Shown here: positions 1 to 61,235 of the stretch, piece by piece
How the letters are laid out: every line of letters begins with the position of its first letter
How positions within the stretch are numbered: the first letter of the stretch is position 1
Assembly: GCF_027595985.1 (NCBI RefSeq)
Contig: NC_073307.1
Coordinates: 15,414,127 to 15,478,126, forward strand
Source: Sorex araneus
Lineage: Eukaryota > Chordata > Mammalia > Eulipotyphla > Soricidae
Length of the DNA: 64,000 nucleotides
Direction: 5' to 3'
The notes under the pieces: generated by a model
What the model was told of the DNA's origin: nothing
Database searches by the model: none
The model's input: only the letters and a program-made list of their open reading frames with translations
Made by a program: the position numbers and the translations under genes

Positions 1-149
1 CCCGGCGATGCACAGGGGTTACTCCTGGCTCTGCACTCAGGAATTACCCCTGGCGGTGCTCAGGGGACCCTATGGGATGCTGGGAATCGAACCCGGGTCT
101 GCCGCGTGCAAGGCAAACGCCCTACCCACTGTGCTATTGCTCCAGCCCC
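1..149 (-). mobile_element. SOR-type SINE (A-tail lineage), cut by window start
   Basis: Reverse-complement SINE ending in the CTCCAGCCCC head signature. The tail side lies outside the window. Confidence 0.9.
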
Positions 150-509
150 GATGTTACTTATTTTTTATTTTGGGTCTTCCAGGCCCAGGAGGCCTGAGGG
201 CCACTCCTGGTGACAGTCTCCAGTTAGGCGGGTGCTTTGGTGCTCGGGCCCTGCAGTGCCAGGGACCGGGGGCCACACCCAGCAGTGCTCAAGGCCCAAG
301 GGGTGCTGGGAATTGAATCGGGGTTGGCCGTGTGCGAGGCTCGCACCCCCTGACCTGGGCTGCCTCTGCCTCTGTGTCTGGGGCTTGGCTCGGGCCACCC
401 GGCAGTCCTCGGGAACTGCTCCAGGCCGTGCTCAGGGCTTGGACCCAGGCCACCTGCGTGCAGGGCAATGCTCGGCCCTTGGAGCTGTCATTTCACTGAG
501 TCCGATTTC

Positions 510-670
510 TTTCATTTTTTTTTTCCTTTTCCTTTGGTTTTTGGGCCCCATCCAGTACTGCTCAGGGCTTCCTCCTGGTGGTGCTGGCGGAACCAGACAG
601 GGTGTTGGGGGTTGAACCTGGGTGGGCCCCACTCGGCAAGTGCCTTCCTGTGCGCTGTCTCTCCAGCCCC
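510..670 (-). mobile_element. Old diverged SINE
   Basis: T-rich left end, GGGTTGAACC B-box complement and CTCCAGCCCC end, with many substitutions. Confidence 0.6.
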
Positions 671-993
671 ACAGCGCGGTTTGGGTGCTGTGCAGCACCT
701 CTGCAGGGGTGCCGGGGCCACAGCTCCAGGAGGGAAGCACCTGATCTCTGGCCAGCCAGCCTGGGTGGGCACCTCAGTCAAGTGGGTGCTCCTGGCAAGC
801 CCTGTGGCCAAATGTGGGCAACTTGTACCCCTGCCCCTCACCTGCCCTCTCAGATCGTAAAATCAACAGCAAAGGGACGGGAGAAGTACCCCAGCTCATG
901 ACCCTCCAAACAGAGTTAGATTTAATTGGGGGCCACACTGTAGCACCAGGGATGGAACTGGGGGTCCCACAAGGAAGGCGTGTACTTCAGCCC

Positions 994-1174
994 TTTTTCT
1001 TTTTCCTTTTTGGGTCACATCTGGCAATACACAGGGGTTCGCCTGTATTTCCTGGCTCTGCACTCAGGAATTACTCCTGGCGGTGCTCAGGGGACCATAT
1101 GGGATGCTGGGAATCAACCCGGGTCGGCCGCGTGCAAGGCAAACCCCTCCCTGCTGTGCTATCGCTCCAGCCCT
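994..1174 (-). mobile_element. SOR-type SINE
   Basis: T-rich tail, GGGTCACATCTGGC start and CGCTCCAGCCC head end. It has a short extra segment near its left third. Confidence 0.88.
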
Positions 1175-1227
1175 GCTTCAGCCCTCTGGACTCTCTCCCC
1201 AGCCATCTTAGCTCTTTGAGAATCGAA

Positions 1228-1382
1228 AAAGAGGGGTCCGAGCGCTAGCGTAGCGGGTGGGGCGCTGGCCTTGCACCGTGCCTGGGGGGTTTGAGCCCTG
1301 GCGCCCTGTCTGTCTCCCGAGCCCGCCGGGAGTCATCTCTGCGCACCCCGCGCGTGGCCCCGAAACACAAACAACAGCAAAA
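1228..1382 (+). mobile_element. Diverged SINE, sense orientation
   Basis: Head-like GGTCCGAGCGCTAGCGTAGC and a CA-rich tail. Weak but co-linear with the family. Confidence 0.55.
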
Positions 1383-1576
1383 AGTTCAAGAAATGAGTTA
1401 TTTCTGGGTTTCGGGGACCACATGAGGTCCAGCTCTGTGGCGTGGGGACGGTGGCTGCTCCCAGCAGAGCTTGAGGTGACCATGTGGTGGCACTGGGAGT
1501 CGAAGCTGGCCTCTGGCTTCTGCATGCAGAGTGTGAACGCTTGCCCTTTGTTTTTATTTTGTTTCTTTTTAAATTA

Positions 1577-2410
1577 ATTAATTAATTAATTATTTTTTTT
1601 TATTGAATCACCATCAAAGCTTTTATGTTTGAGTTTTAGTCATTCAGTGGATCGAACATCATCCCTCCACCAGTGCACATTTCCCACCACCAATGTCCCC
1701 AGTATCCTCCCCCGTCCCACCCCTCCCCCTGCCTCTATGGCCGACAGTTTCCTTCTTACTCTCTGTCTCCTTGTGGGCAGTGTGGTTTGCAATATAGACA
1801 CTGAGAGGCCATCACGTTTGGTCCTTTATCTACTTTCAGCACACATCTCCCATCCCGAACAATCCCTCCAACCATCATTGACTTAGTGATCCTTTCTCCA
1901 TCCCAGCTGCCTTCTCCCCCAGCTCATGAGACAGGCTTCCAACCGTGGAGCAATCTTCCTGACCCTTGTGTCTATTGTCCTTGGTGTCAGTCTCCTACTG
2001 TTATTTTATATTCCACAAATGAGTGCAGTCCCTCTATGTCTGTCCCTCTCTTTCTTTCTTTTTTTTTTTTTTTTTTGCTTTTTGGGTCACACCCAGCGAT
2101 GCTCAGGGGTTACTCCTGGCTTTGCACTCAGGGACTACTCCTGGCGGTGCTTGGGGGACCATATGGGATGCCGGGGATTGAACCCGGGTCGGCCGCGTGC
2201 AAGGCAAACGCCCTACCCGCTGTGCTATCACTCCGGCCCCTCTGTCCCTCTCTTTCTGACTCATTTCATTTAGCATGATACTCCCCGTGACCATCCACTT
2301 ATAAGCAAGTTTCATGACCTCGTCTTTCCTAACAGCTGCATAGTACTCCATTGTGTAGATGCACCAGTTTCCCTAACCAGTCATCTGTTCTCTGAACTCC
2401 AGCACTGTGA
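1577..2410 (-). mobile_element. L1 3' end (reverse), interrupted by a SINE
   Basis: T-rich start, then the L1 3' sequence (CACCACCAATGTCCCCAGTA; later TACTCCATTGTGTAGATGCA). The same sequence recurs at 5,057 and 45,640. A SINE splits it at 2,056-2,240. Confidence 0.8.
2056..2240 (-). mobile_element. SINE, GGCCGG subfamily, inserted in L1
   Basis: Full-length copy. A 17-bp target-site duplication, TCTGTCCCTCTCTTTCT, lies at 2039-2055 and 2241-2257. Confidence 0.93.
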
Positions 2411-3079
2411 ACCCACTCCACGGCCCTGATTCTGTCAGGTCCAGAAAAAAATGTGGTTCAATTTATTCTTTGCAATATAGTCATATTGCTTTGCTGCATG
2501 CACGGAGTCTTGTGGCCCAGGAGTCACACGGCCACCGCAGGCCATACCGAGCATTTGCATCCCCTCCAGTCTCCCTTGTCCTGCCTTACAGTTTTGCCAT
2601 TTGTCTGTCTGCAAATGAAAGGGATATGGTTGCCTTTTTGATACTATTAAATTCTAGAAAAGGGGAACCCCTCATACCAGTAGTTAACTTATAAGGAAGA
2701 GATGCAGGTGGTAGTAGACAAAGAGGAAGGTGAAAAGGTTTGGTGCTGAGATCACCATAGTGATGCAAGTTCTTTGTCGATTCAGCCCTTGGTGTTATTC
2801 TTGCTTTTGTGTGGTTTGTTTTGGCTTTGGGGCCATACCTGGGGTGCTGCAGGGAGCAGCTCACAGCTCAGGCTGGAATTAGGCCTCCTACATTCCATCC
2901 ATAGGCTGGCACGGGCTGACCTTTCTCACCACACTCTAGTTAGTCTAGCTGACCGAGCTGTTGGGCGTCAGACTGCAGTCAGGCCAACTCCTGCAGTGTC
3001 CTCACACACCAGCAACACTGCTCTGGAACGGAAAAAGTTATCAGATGGTAATTGAAAAAAATAAAATAAGTCATTGTAG

Positions 3080-53496
<50,417 letters not shown>

Positions 53497-53690
53497 CGGC
53501 GGCCGCGGGGGAGGGTGGCTCTCGCCTCTGATCCCGCAGCCGCTCTCCTGTGCCTCAGTGGGGACCGAGACCCTTCGTAGAGACTTCGTGGATTATCCTT
53601 CCTAGCCTTCAGATTCTGCATGTCATCCGAATAATCCCGGGTCGTCTGGGATTCTGGGCCTAATAAATATTTTTTTCCTTCTCGGAGTCT
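53497..53690 (+). other. LARS1: LARS1 3' untranslated region (end approximate)
   Basis: This is a short 3' UTR of about 190 nt after the TAA. The end is inferred from the poly(A) signal at 53662 and a T-rich stretch after it; the exact cleavage site is not visible. Confidence 0.75.
53662..53667 (+). promoter_or_regulatory. LARS1: LARS1 poly(A) signal AATAAA
   Basis: This is the canonical hexamer 166 nt after the stop codon, followed by a T-rich element, as expected for the gene's 3' end. Confidence 0.85.
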
Positions 53691-53824
53691 CTAAGAGAGG
53701 TAGCTTTTGTGTCCTGCTTGCGTTTTCTTTGTTCACACATTAGTGCTGTTTCCCAGAAGCTTCTCATTCCTTTGGATCAACACAAACATAGCCGGAAGCT
53801 GCTTTTATGGGGTGTACGTTATAC

Positions 53825-53995
53825 CAGCAGTTCTCAGCTGGGGGCTGTTTGGCCCCCACTGGACACACAAGGTAATCTAGGCACACAGATGGGGCCATCG
53901 TGCTAGATTAGAGGGCCAGCTGGCTGGACAGGGCGGGGACGCCCAGGAAGGAACAAGCTTACCAGGGGCCCTTGGAAAAAGGTTGAGAAATATTG
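53825..53995. mobile_element. hAT-Charlie-like DNA transposon remnant
   Basis: Ends CAGCAGTTCTCAGCTGGGGG and AAGGTTGAGAAATATTG resemble MER5/MER20-type terminal repeats. Flanks CGTTATAC and CTTTATAC could be an 8-bp duplication with one change. Confidence 0.55.
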
Positions 53996-54132
53996 CTTTA
54001 TACCACGTGTTAAGGGTAAAGGAGTTTCTAACAACTTTTTATGTCTTATTCAGTATAGTATTAGCTGTATTCTAGAAAAGAAAAACACTAATTAAATAGC
54101 AAATTTTGCCTTTAAAAATTTGGCGGGGAGTG

Positions 54133-54297
54133 TGGATGAAGAGATAGTACAGTGGGTAAAGAGCTTGCCTTGCACGCAGCCAGCTTGGGTCCTGGCACTC
54201 CACAGTGTTCCTGAGCCCTGCCAGGAGTGATCCCTGAGTACAGAGCCAGGAGTAAGCCCTTAGCACCACTGGGGTGGCCCAAAACCAAATAGAACAA
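54133..54297 (+). mobile_element. Diverged sense SINE
   Basis: AAGAGATAGTACAGTGGG and GCCAGGAGTGATCCCTGAG. Confidence 0.8.
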
Positions 54298-54399
54298 ATG
54301 AGACTATTTCAACTTGACATACACTCCCCAAATGCATTCAAAATACTATTTTATGAACAAGCCATAAGTCTTATAATTTTTATTTGTTTTTATTTTTTG

Positions 54400-54490
54400 T
54401 TCTGGGCTACATATATGGTGCCAGGGGTCGAACTTGGGTAGGCTGCATGCAAGGCAAGTGTCTTACCCACTGGACTGTCTTTCCAGCCCC
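54400..54490 (-). mobile_element. SINE fragment
   Basis: GGGGTCGAACTTGGGTAGGC and TCTTTCCAGCCCC. Confidence 0.7.
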
Positions 54491-54716
54491 AGTTTCTTAG
54501 GTGTATATTCAGTTAACCAGCAGTACTTTTACAAGATTATCAGTAGTTTATTTTATCTGCACAAAAATTGGGAAGGAGAATCTTTTCCCCCCAGAAGTCA
54601 GCATTTGTCAATTCTTTCTTGAGTCCCATTGTGTTAAAAGATCATACTGACTATTACAAATGAATTATTGATTCATACTGGAATGTCTTTTGATATGTGT
54701 GTGGTCCCTGTCTTCA

Positions 54717-54962
54717 TATCACTGTCGCTGTCACTGTCATCCCATTGCTCATCGATTCGCTCGAGCGGGCACCAGTAACATCTCCATTTTGAGACTTCTT
54801 GTTACTGTTTTTGGCATATTGAATACGCCACGGGTAGCTTGCCAGGCTCTGCCGTGCGGGTGAGATATTCTTGGTAGCTTGCCAGGCTCTCCGAGAGGGG
54901 TGGAGAAATCGAACTTGGGTTGGCTTCTTATAAGGCAAACGCCCTACCGCTGTGCTATCACT
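54717..54962 (-). mobile_element. tRNA-headed SINE with tandem-repeat tail
   Basis: Left TATCACTGTCGCTGTCACTG tail; right GCAAACGCCCTACCGCTGTG head. Full short form. Confidence 0.92.
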
Positions 54963-55244
54963 GTCTTTGTATGAGGAAAAAAAAGTATTACCTGGCAGAG
55001 GCAGGGAATACTGTCAGTATGGGAATAGGCTGATCCAGATGGCCTTAGGCAACCTCAATTTCAACTTCCTGGTCATAGAAAGATTTTTATTGAGCTTGGT
55101 TTGTTCTCTGCGAGTTGAGTTTATTAGGCCAAGACGAATGCTTTATCATAGATTCCTTCAAACAAATCATCGATGTTGGGGATCTCTTAAGTGCATCATT
55201 ATTCATCAGGGATGCAAGCAGTGGAGCACAGAGCGTCAGGGCAG

Positions 55245-55350
55245 GGACTGGGAGGTGTGAAAGTTCTGATTCCGAGTCCTTCCATTCGCTTCTCGGGTGA
55301 CGTTGGTCAATTACTCAGCCTCACGATCTCCATTTGCACCTGGCTGTATA
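55245..55350 (+). mobile_element. MIR fragment
   Basis: GTTGGTCAATTACTCAGCCT then CACGATCTCCATTTGCACC, a MIR-like order. Confidence 0.55.
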
Positions 55351-55959
55351 AACCTTGTCCACTGTTGACTGGGAAATACAGCCTCAGTGGGCGCTGCCAG
55401 AAACACTTCGGGTTCATGATGCTGTTGGTTTTGAATTAATTGTTGGTCGTTGCATGTTTAGAAACCTTTTCCAGATCTTTCTAGATTTTTCGTTCCCGCC
55501 ATCTTTATGTGGCCCCATGTGGGGTCACAGTTGAAGCAGCGAGGATTTTGATAATGGAGAACGTACCTCATGGGGTACCTGGTTTCTGGGCTCGCTGGAA
55601 AGTATTTTTATATGGGGCAGGAAGTGCCCTGTCTGGAGCTGCTGAGCCTTCGGTCAGTGTGACATGACAATGTTGAATCAGAGTAAGTAATGCTGAAAGA
55701 ATATGTCGGTGTATTGGCCGCCACTCAAAGCTCTCATTATGTTTCCAAAAGGAACTGTTTCAGTTCCTTTGGGAACCCAAGTTTTGTGGTTTGTCCGTCT
55801 TTAAGATTCCTCGGCTGATCTCTCAGCCTGTCTGTATCCCGCTAATCAAGTGACCCTCGCTGATGCCCAGGCACAAACCTACTTAGGTTTAATTTAGGCA
55901 AATTAAACTATGTGCTTGGCAGAGAAGAGCAAGATCAACAACACCAAAGTAAAGAAAGT

Positions 55960-56030
55960 CAATGCAAGGACTCATTTTCCCATCTGTCCAATGGGCCTAC
56001 TAACCAGCTCCCTGGGAGTAAGTAGTTTGG
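55960..56030 (+). mobile_element. MIR-like fragment
   Basis: CTCATTTTCCCATCTGTCCA then ATGGGCCTACTAACC. Confidence 0.5.
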
Positions 56031-56284
56031 ATTCATGGGTCCTCTGTGCCCGAGGATGCGTCCATGCGCCTCTTAGAATGAGCATTAAGCTGTAATGAGC
56101 ATTAAGCTTCAGAGCAGGGACGTGGCTCCGTGGGAGAGTGCGTGCTTCTCATACGTGGGGTCCTGAATCTGCGGAAAAGGGACTTCTGGACACGGAGGCC
56201 TCTAAGCATAAACCTACTTCATCTGATGCTCAACTGAAGAAGCAGCACCCAGTTGAAATGCTGAAGAAAACACATGTCACATTG

Positions 56285-56455
56285 GGTTTGTTTATTTTGG
56301 GGGTCACACCTGGTGGTACTCAGGGCTACACCTGGCATGTTGCTCAGGGAACACTCCTGGCGGGGCACAGGGGACCATATGAGATGCTGGGGATCGAACC
56401 TGGGTCTATTGCATGCAAGGCAAGTGCACTACCCACTGTGCTGTTTCTCTGCCCC
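56285..56455 (-). mobile_element. SINE
   Basis: TTTTGGGGGTCACACCTGG start and GGGGATCGAACCTGGGTC. Confidence 0.85.
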
Positions 56456-56689
56456 CTCCCCCCGGAAATCATCTTTGAGATGGATTCCAATAGGCCCCCT
56501 GGGCTGAGAGGCGTTTCAGCCCCTGATTTCATGTTTGTCTGGCGTCACATCATTTCCTGAACTGGAGCTGTGTCTTGGATGCTTGCCCACTGCAGCTCTA
56601 TAGCAAGACAGACATTGGTAGCCTTTCAAGTCCCTTTTAAGTGTGTATATATAAGTGTCTCTTGCCCGTATGCCTGGCTGTCTTCCCCG

Positions 56690-57213
56690 GGGCCCCTCGG
56701 AGGGGATGGGCTCCAGCTTCCCTCCCCACCCCGAGCAGAGCTCCCGGCGGCTGAAGACCACCAGAACCTAGCCACAGCCATGCTGGAGGCCCCTCTCCAC
56801 ACGTTCGGACAGGCCTCAGGCATGAAGGTACCATTAGAGGAACCCACCTGTGTGTAATCCCATCAGCGGCCAACATCCAGAGAGAGACTTAAAAGCAAGC
56901 TCTCAGAAGCGCGTGGCCGCTTTTCAGCCACGTGATATCTTTAGCCTACTTCTCCTTCTGGGAGAAACTGGCCATCTTCTGAGAGTTTCCTGTCCACACG
57001 GGACAGCCTTGCAAGCTTCCCATGGTGTATTCATATGCAAAATCCAGTAACAAGCTGGATCTCATTCCCCTGACCCTGAAGAGCCCCCAGTGCAACATCC
57101 TTAGGAGGGCCCCGTCGAGATAGACTTCTAAGATCTCAGGGAAAGGACGAAATGAGATGCTATTGAGCCCGCCCGAGAAATCGGTGATTAACGGGATTTC
57201 GTGATCGTGATAT
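56690..57213 (+). mobile_element. Long composite repeat, headless, tandem-tail family
   Basis: Starts GGCCCCTCGGAGGGGATGGG and GAGCAGAGCTCCCGGCGGC, shared in inverse with 15,540-14,929. Its last 200 bases match the tail of the tandem-tail SINEs and end TTCGTGATCGTGAT. Confidence 0.7.
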
Positions 57214-57555
57214 GTAAGTGTGTGTGTATGCGTGCTGCCAGGGATTAAATACCGGGCTGATAGGCAAAGCCAATGCTGTATCACTGAGCTAAACCTATGA
57301 GCAATTGATTTTGTTTGGTTTGGGGACATACCTAGCTCTGTGCTGGGGATCGAACCAGCCTCTTGCATGCAAAGACACACCATTGAGATATCCAGAGTTA
57401 CTTCTCGGCCCTTACTCTCTCATAAAAAAATAAAATAAAAAGGACCCTGGATCTTCCCATCATTTTGATGAATGAGTCAGTAAATGTGTATTTTGGAAGG
57501 CAGCTATGCTAACCACAATACCACCAACGCCTCCAATAGATGTGTATTTTGGGAG

Positions 57556-57724
57556 GTGAGGGTGTTTGGGTCACACCCAGCTGTGCTTAGAGTTGACTCT
57601 TGGCTCTGTGCTCAGGGATCACTCCTGGCGGGGCTTGGGGGACCGTATGGGGTGCCGGGGATTGAATGTGGTCAGCCGCAAGCAAGGCCAATGCCTTCCC
57701 CCACTGTGCTAACCTCCCCAGGCC
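57556..57724 (-). mobile_element. SINE upstream of PLAC8L1 exon 1
   Basis: GTTTGGGTCACACCCAGCTG start; ends about 165 bp before the PLAC8L1 ATG. Confidence 0.82.
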
Positions 57725-57889
57725 CCGAGGTGTGGAACCTGAAGGAAGTTAGATGCCTGTTAGTCTGCTGTGACCTCGGGTTCCAGAACACCAAGGCAAC
57801 GTTCTCTGCAAGAAAAGTTCCACACTTGGGCCTGCGCCTCTGAGGAAGGGACCCAGGATAGCCCAGGAATAAGAAAACACCTCCCGGCT

Positions 57890-58014
57890 ATGAACTGGTT
57901 TGGAAATTACGCCTCTGGGTTTCCTGAAGACGGTTCCGTACTCAACATGCACTCGCCCCTGTTGCTTTCACTCATGTCATCGGAAGATGAGCAACAGTTT
58001 GCTTCCAACTGGAG
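57890..58014 (+). CDS. PLAC8L1: PLAC8L1 coding exon 1, residues 1-42
   Basis: PLAC8L1 is a PLAC8-family protein of poorly known function. The exon reads MNWFGNYASGFPEDGSVLN then MHSPLLLSLMSSEDEQQ, which aligns with the human N-terminus (MNWFG, PED, LLN, SPLL, MSSEDE) as I remember it. It gives 41 codons and two bases of Arg42, then donor GTAGGA. The chosen ATG has G at -3. An in-frame upstream ATG exists at 57770 with no stop between, but human uses MNWFG, so I kept 57890. The position about 4 kb after LARS1 on the same strand agrees with human gene order. The segment has no remaining SINE homology. Confidence 0.88.
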
Positions 58015-58164
58015 GTAGGAAGTAGGCTGAGCCCTGGGTAACCCCCCCACCGCCCCCCCCACTCCCCCCCACCAACCCTGTGTCTGTTCCCTTCGAGATT
58101 CCAACTTGAGCTTTCCGGTTGGAATAGCAGACGACTGTAACAAATAGTGTGTGTGTGTGTGGTG

Positions 58165-58300
58165 GGGGGGGAGGGTTGGAGCCATCGCACAGCCTTTGAT
58201 GGGGCTCACTTGGGTTTGATCCTTGGCCCTCCCTGCATGCAGAGCCAGCATCAGCCCCGAGTACCTCTGGGGGTGGCCCCCAAACAGAAACAAAACAGAA
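58165..58300 (+). mobile_element. Diverged sense SINE
   Basis: GGTTGGAGCCATCGCACAGC head and AAACAGAAACAAAACAG tail. Confidence 0.7.
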
Positions 58301-58529
58301 GAATAGCGGATGTGGCAAGACAGGAGCTGTGTCCCCTCCCATGCGGCCTTGAGAAGGTGTAGCTGTGGCCTGGCATGGTTTGGGCAAGAAGTGGGCGCCC
58401 TGCTGTTAGCTAGCAGGCGGGAGTCTCGGGTCTTGGCATTCCGGCGTCCCAGGATTCCCGCGGCTAACACTGCAGCCACTGTTTCAGGGAGAAACTCTCT
58501 GGGTTGCCTGGATTTGAGGGGGGCTTTTT

Positions 58530-58945
58530 GTCTTTTTTTTTTCTTTTTGGGTCCTACCCGGGCTAGAGCGATAGCACAGTGGTAGGGCATTCGCCTTCCA
58601 TGCGGCCGACCCATGTTCGATTCCTCCACCCCTCTCAGAGAGCCTGGCAAGCTACCAAGAGTAGCCCGCCTGGCAAGCTACTCGTGTGTATTGGCTATGC
58701 CAAAAACAGTAACAATAAGTCTCTCAATGAGAGACGTTACTGGTGCCCGCTCGAACAAATCGATGAGCAACGGGATGACAATGACAGTGACAGTGACAGG
58801 GTCACACCCAGTGATGCACAGGGGTTACTCCTGGCTCATGCACTCAGGAATCACTCCTGGCGGTGCTCAGGGGACCGTATGGGATGCTGGGAATCGAACC
58901 CTGTTGGCCATGTCCAAGGCAAACGCCCTACCCACTGTGCCAGGC
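58530..58945 (-). mobile_element. Reverse SINE split by a tandem-tail SINE
   Basis: Left part T-run to GGGTCCTACCCG; right part from GGTCACACCCAGTGATGC to the B box and GTGCCAGGCCC. Confidence 0.88.
58560..58798 (+). mobile_element. tRNA-headed SINE with tandem-repeat tail, nested
   Basis: GGCTAGAGCGATAGCACAG head and GACAATGACAGTGACAGTG tail. The host sequence GGGTCACACCC is present in altered form on both sides. Confidence 0.9.
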
Positions 58946-59971
58946 CCTGAGGTGGCTTTTCCTGTCATTCTTCCTGCACACCGGAATCGAGGTGTAAAGT
59001 CTCCTTGGGGGTTGGTGTTTTGGGGGGGAGGGTGGCGGCCATGTGAGGCTGCTGCTGGAGCAAGCCCGTGGTGAGGCTTCTCAGAAGGGAAGCCCCCGGC
59101 AGGACCCCGAGCACCCGGGGCAGGCCACACTCTCTCTTTCTTTCCAGGACCCATCTTTGGGCGGCTTCCCTGCTGAGTTCCCTCCCCGGCCCCCAGACTC
59201 CACCGCACCTACCCCTTCCCTGAGGTCAGGGCCTCGTCCCTAGGACTCAGGGGGCCATGCCCACAGGCCACTGCAACCGGCTTCCGGCCCCAGGAAGAGA
59301 AGACGTTTTTCCTCACCTCACACTGGCAGCCCGTTCCTTGGCTTCAGAGTTCCTACGTCAGAGGGATTGGGTGGGAGCAGCTGCCCGCCCTTCAGGGAGG
59401 ATCAGCCCAAAGTTGCACCTGGGCAATGGCCCAGGGGACAGATGTCAAACCCTATCGGGAACCTCCGGGTTAGTGTCTCACTAGTTCTGTTGGCTCAGCG
59501 TCGGGGCCTGATCCCGACTCAGTCCAACTCCTTGGAAGTCTCTTGAGCAAGGATGCGTGACCTTTGGGTACAGGAGGTCAGGCCCTACCTAGCGTCACAC
59601 GTTCCTCTAAGGGCTGGGATTCCTGACACCGAGGAAGGTCTCGTCAAAAGTGAGCCGTGAGCACAGAGCCAGGAGTAAGCCCTGAGCACCTGTGGGGGTG
59701 GCCCCCAACAAACAAAACCCAACCCCAGAAACCCTTGCGGGCTGGCCTTCTTCAGGGTCACCTTGGGACAGCTGCCCTGGAGGCCCCCAGGAGGGCTGGG
59801 CCTTGCCTCCTCTCTTTGACGGGGTGGGGGGGGCGCGTGTCACCCAGGGGTTCTTGGGAATCGAAGCCCAGGCTCCCCACCCAAGTGCTGCTGCAGCCCC
59901 TGGACCCAGGGAGCTGGTCCTTGGGCACCACCTTCCTGGCCCCTGAGCTAACCGTCCCCTTGACCCTCCAG

Positions 59972-60114
59972 GCCCAGCGCACCTCTCCAGGCCGTGGTGA
60001 CACAGCCCCGCCGCGGTGCTGGCGCCGGCGTCAGGCACGCAGTGGTGACCGTTGTCCCGACAGGCGGTGACTGGAGTACCGGCCTCTTCAGTGTCTGCAG
60101 GGACAGGAAGATCT
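59972..60114 (+). CDS. PLAC8L1: PLAC8L1 coding exon 2, residues 42-90
   Basis: The exon completes Arg42 and continues PSAPLQAVVTQPRRGAG, ending TGGDWSTGLFSVCRDRKI and one base of a Cys codon. The TGGDWSTGLFSVCRD stretch matches the opening of the PLAC8 cysteine-rich domain in human PLAC8L1. Residues before it are much more diverged, but the spacing from Arg42 to AVV is the same as in human. The acceptor is ACCCTCCAG and the donor GTACGT. The next exon, with the CLEC-type cysteines, was not found before the window end. Confidence 0.9.
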
Positions 60115-60208
60115 GTACGTCCTGCCCCTTTCCGCGCTCCCTCGGGCTCTCTGTCCTCAGACAGCGGGGCTTGAAAAGCTGCAGGGGTGGGGGCGGGGGG
60201 AGAGCGGG

Positions 60209-60395
60209 CGCTGGAGCTATAGCACAGTGAGAAGGGTATTTGCCTTGCACGTGGCCAACCCGGGTTCGATTCCCAGCATCCCATATGGTCCCCGGAGCAC
60301 CGCCAGGAGTCATTCCTGAGTGCAGAGCCAGGAGTAACCCCTGTGCATCGCCGGGTGAGACCCAAAAAGAAAACTTAAAAAAAAAAGAAAAAAGA
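60209..60395 (+). mobile_element. SOR-type SINE just after PLAC8L1 exon 2
   Basis: GGCGCTGGAGCTATAGCACA head, full body, A-rich tail; starts about 95 bp after the donor. Confidence 0.92.
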
Positions 60396-60414
60396 AAAGC
60401 TGCATTCGGGCCGC

Positions 60415-60560
60415 TGTGCTGGTTAGTACAGTGGGTAGGGCGCTTGCTTTGCATACGGACCCAGATGGTCCCCTGAGCCTGCACCACGAGTCAGTCCTGA
60501 GTGCAGAGCCAGGATTAAGCCCTGAGCATCGCCAGTTGACCCTCATCCCCAATAAATACA
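60415..60560 (+). mobile_element. Sense SINE with B-box deletion
   Basis: GTTAGTACAGTGGGTAGGGC and GAGTGCAGAGCCAGGATTAA. Confidence 0.78.
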
Positions 60561-61019
60561 AAGCCAATATATTAAAAATAAAAAGCAGTATATAAAAATA
60601 TAAATAAAGGCATAACATTGATAGGGTAAGTGATCACGTAAAATCTTTTGGGGATACCTCCCCAGCAGTGCTTGGGGGGTTGTGCCCCAACCCCTGTGCT
60701 AATGCCCAGTCGTGTTGGGGGGTGCCAGGGCCACACCTGGCGGTGCTGGCGGGGGAGGGGCACGGAGCTAGAGCTGGAGATAGATTTGGCGTCTCAAATT
60801 TGCAAGGCATGCACTCATGTCCTCCGAGCCAGCTTTCCTTCCCTCAGCTCTCTTGAAGAGAGCAAAAGTCATGTTGGCAAAGACACAAGTAATAGAAGCA
60901 CACCTGCACGGCTGTCGGTAGAAAAATAAATTGATTTTTACCCGTCCAGTGGAGGGATAAGCAATGCTCACAGAAAAGAAATGTAAGGGTGGGAATACGG
61001 CTCAGGAACAGAAAGCTCT

Positions 61020-61062
<43 letters not shown>
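61020..61062 (+). repeat. (CA)n microsatellite
   Basis: Uninterrupted CA run. Confidence 0.95.
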
Positions 61063-61065
<3 letters not shown>

Positions 61066-61074
61066 GCTAGCTGG

Positions 61075-61233
61075 AGAAATAATACAGAAGGTCACGCCCT
61101 GCCCTTCCACACGACCAACCCAGGTTTGATCCCCAGCACCACTTATGGTCCCCACAGCACCTCCAAGCATGATTTCTGAGCACAAAGCAAGGAGTAAGCC
61201 TCGAGCACAGTTGGGTGTGGCCTGTAAACCAAA
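61075..61233 (+). mobile_element. Diverged sense SINE
   Basis: CTGGAGAAATAATACAGAAG head and CCCAGGTTTGATCCCCAGC. Confidence 0.8.
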
Positions 61234-61235
61234 AA

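Larger units (their letters stand above)
53700..57769. other. Intergenic region between LARS1 and PLAC8L1
   Basis: No gene seen. It holds the hAT remnant, SINEs, MIR pieces and a long composite repeat. About 54,500-54,710 and 55,440-55,860 carry nothing I can name. Confidence 0.6.
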
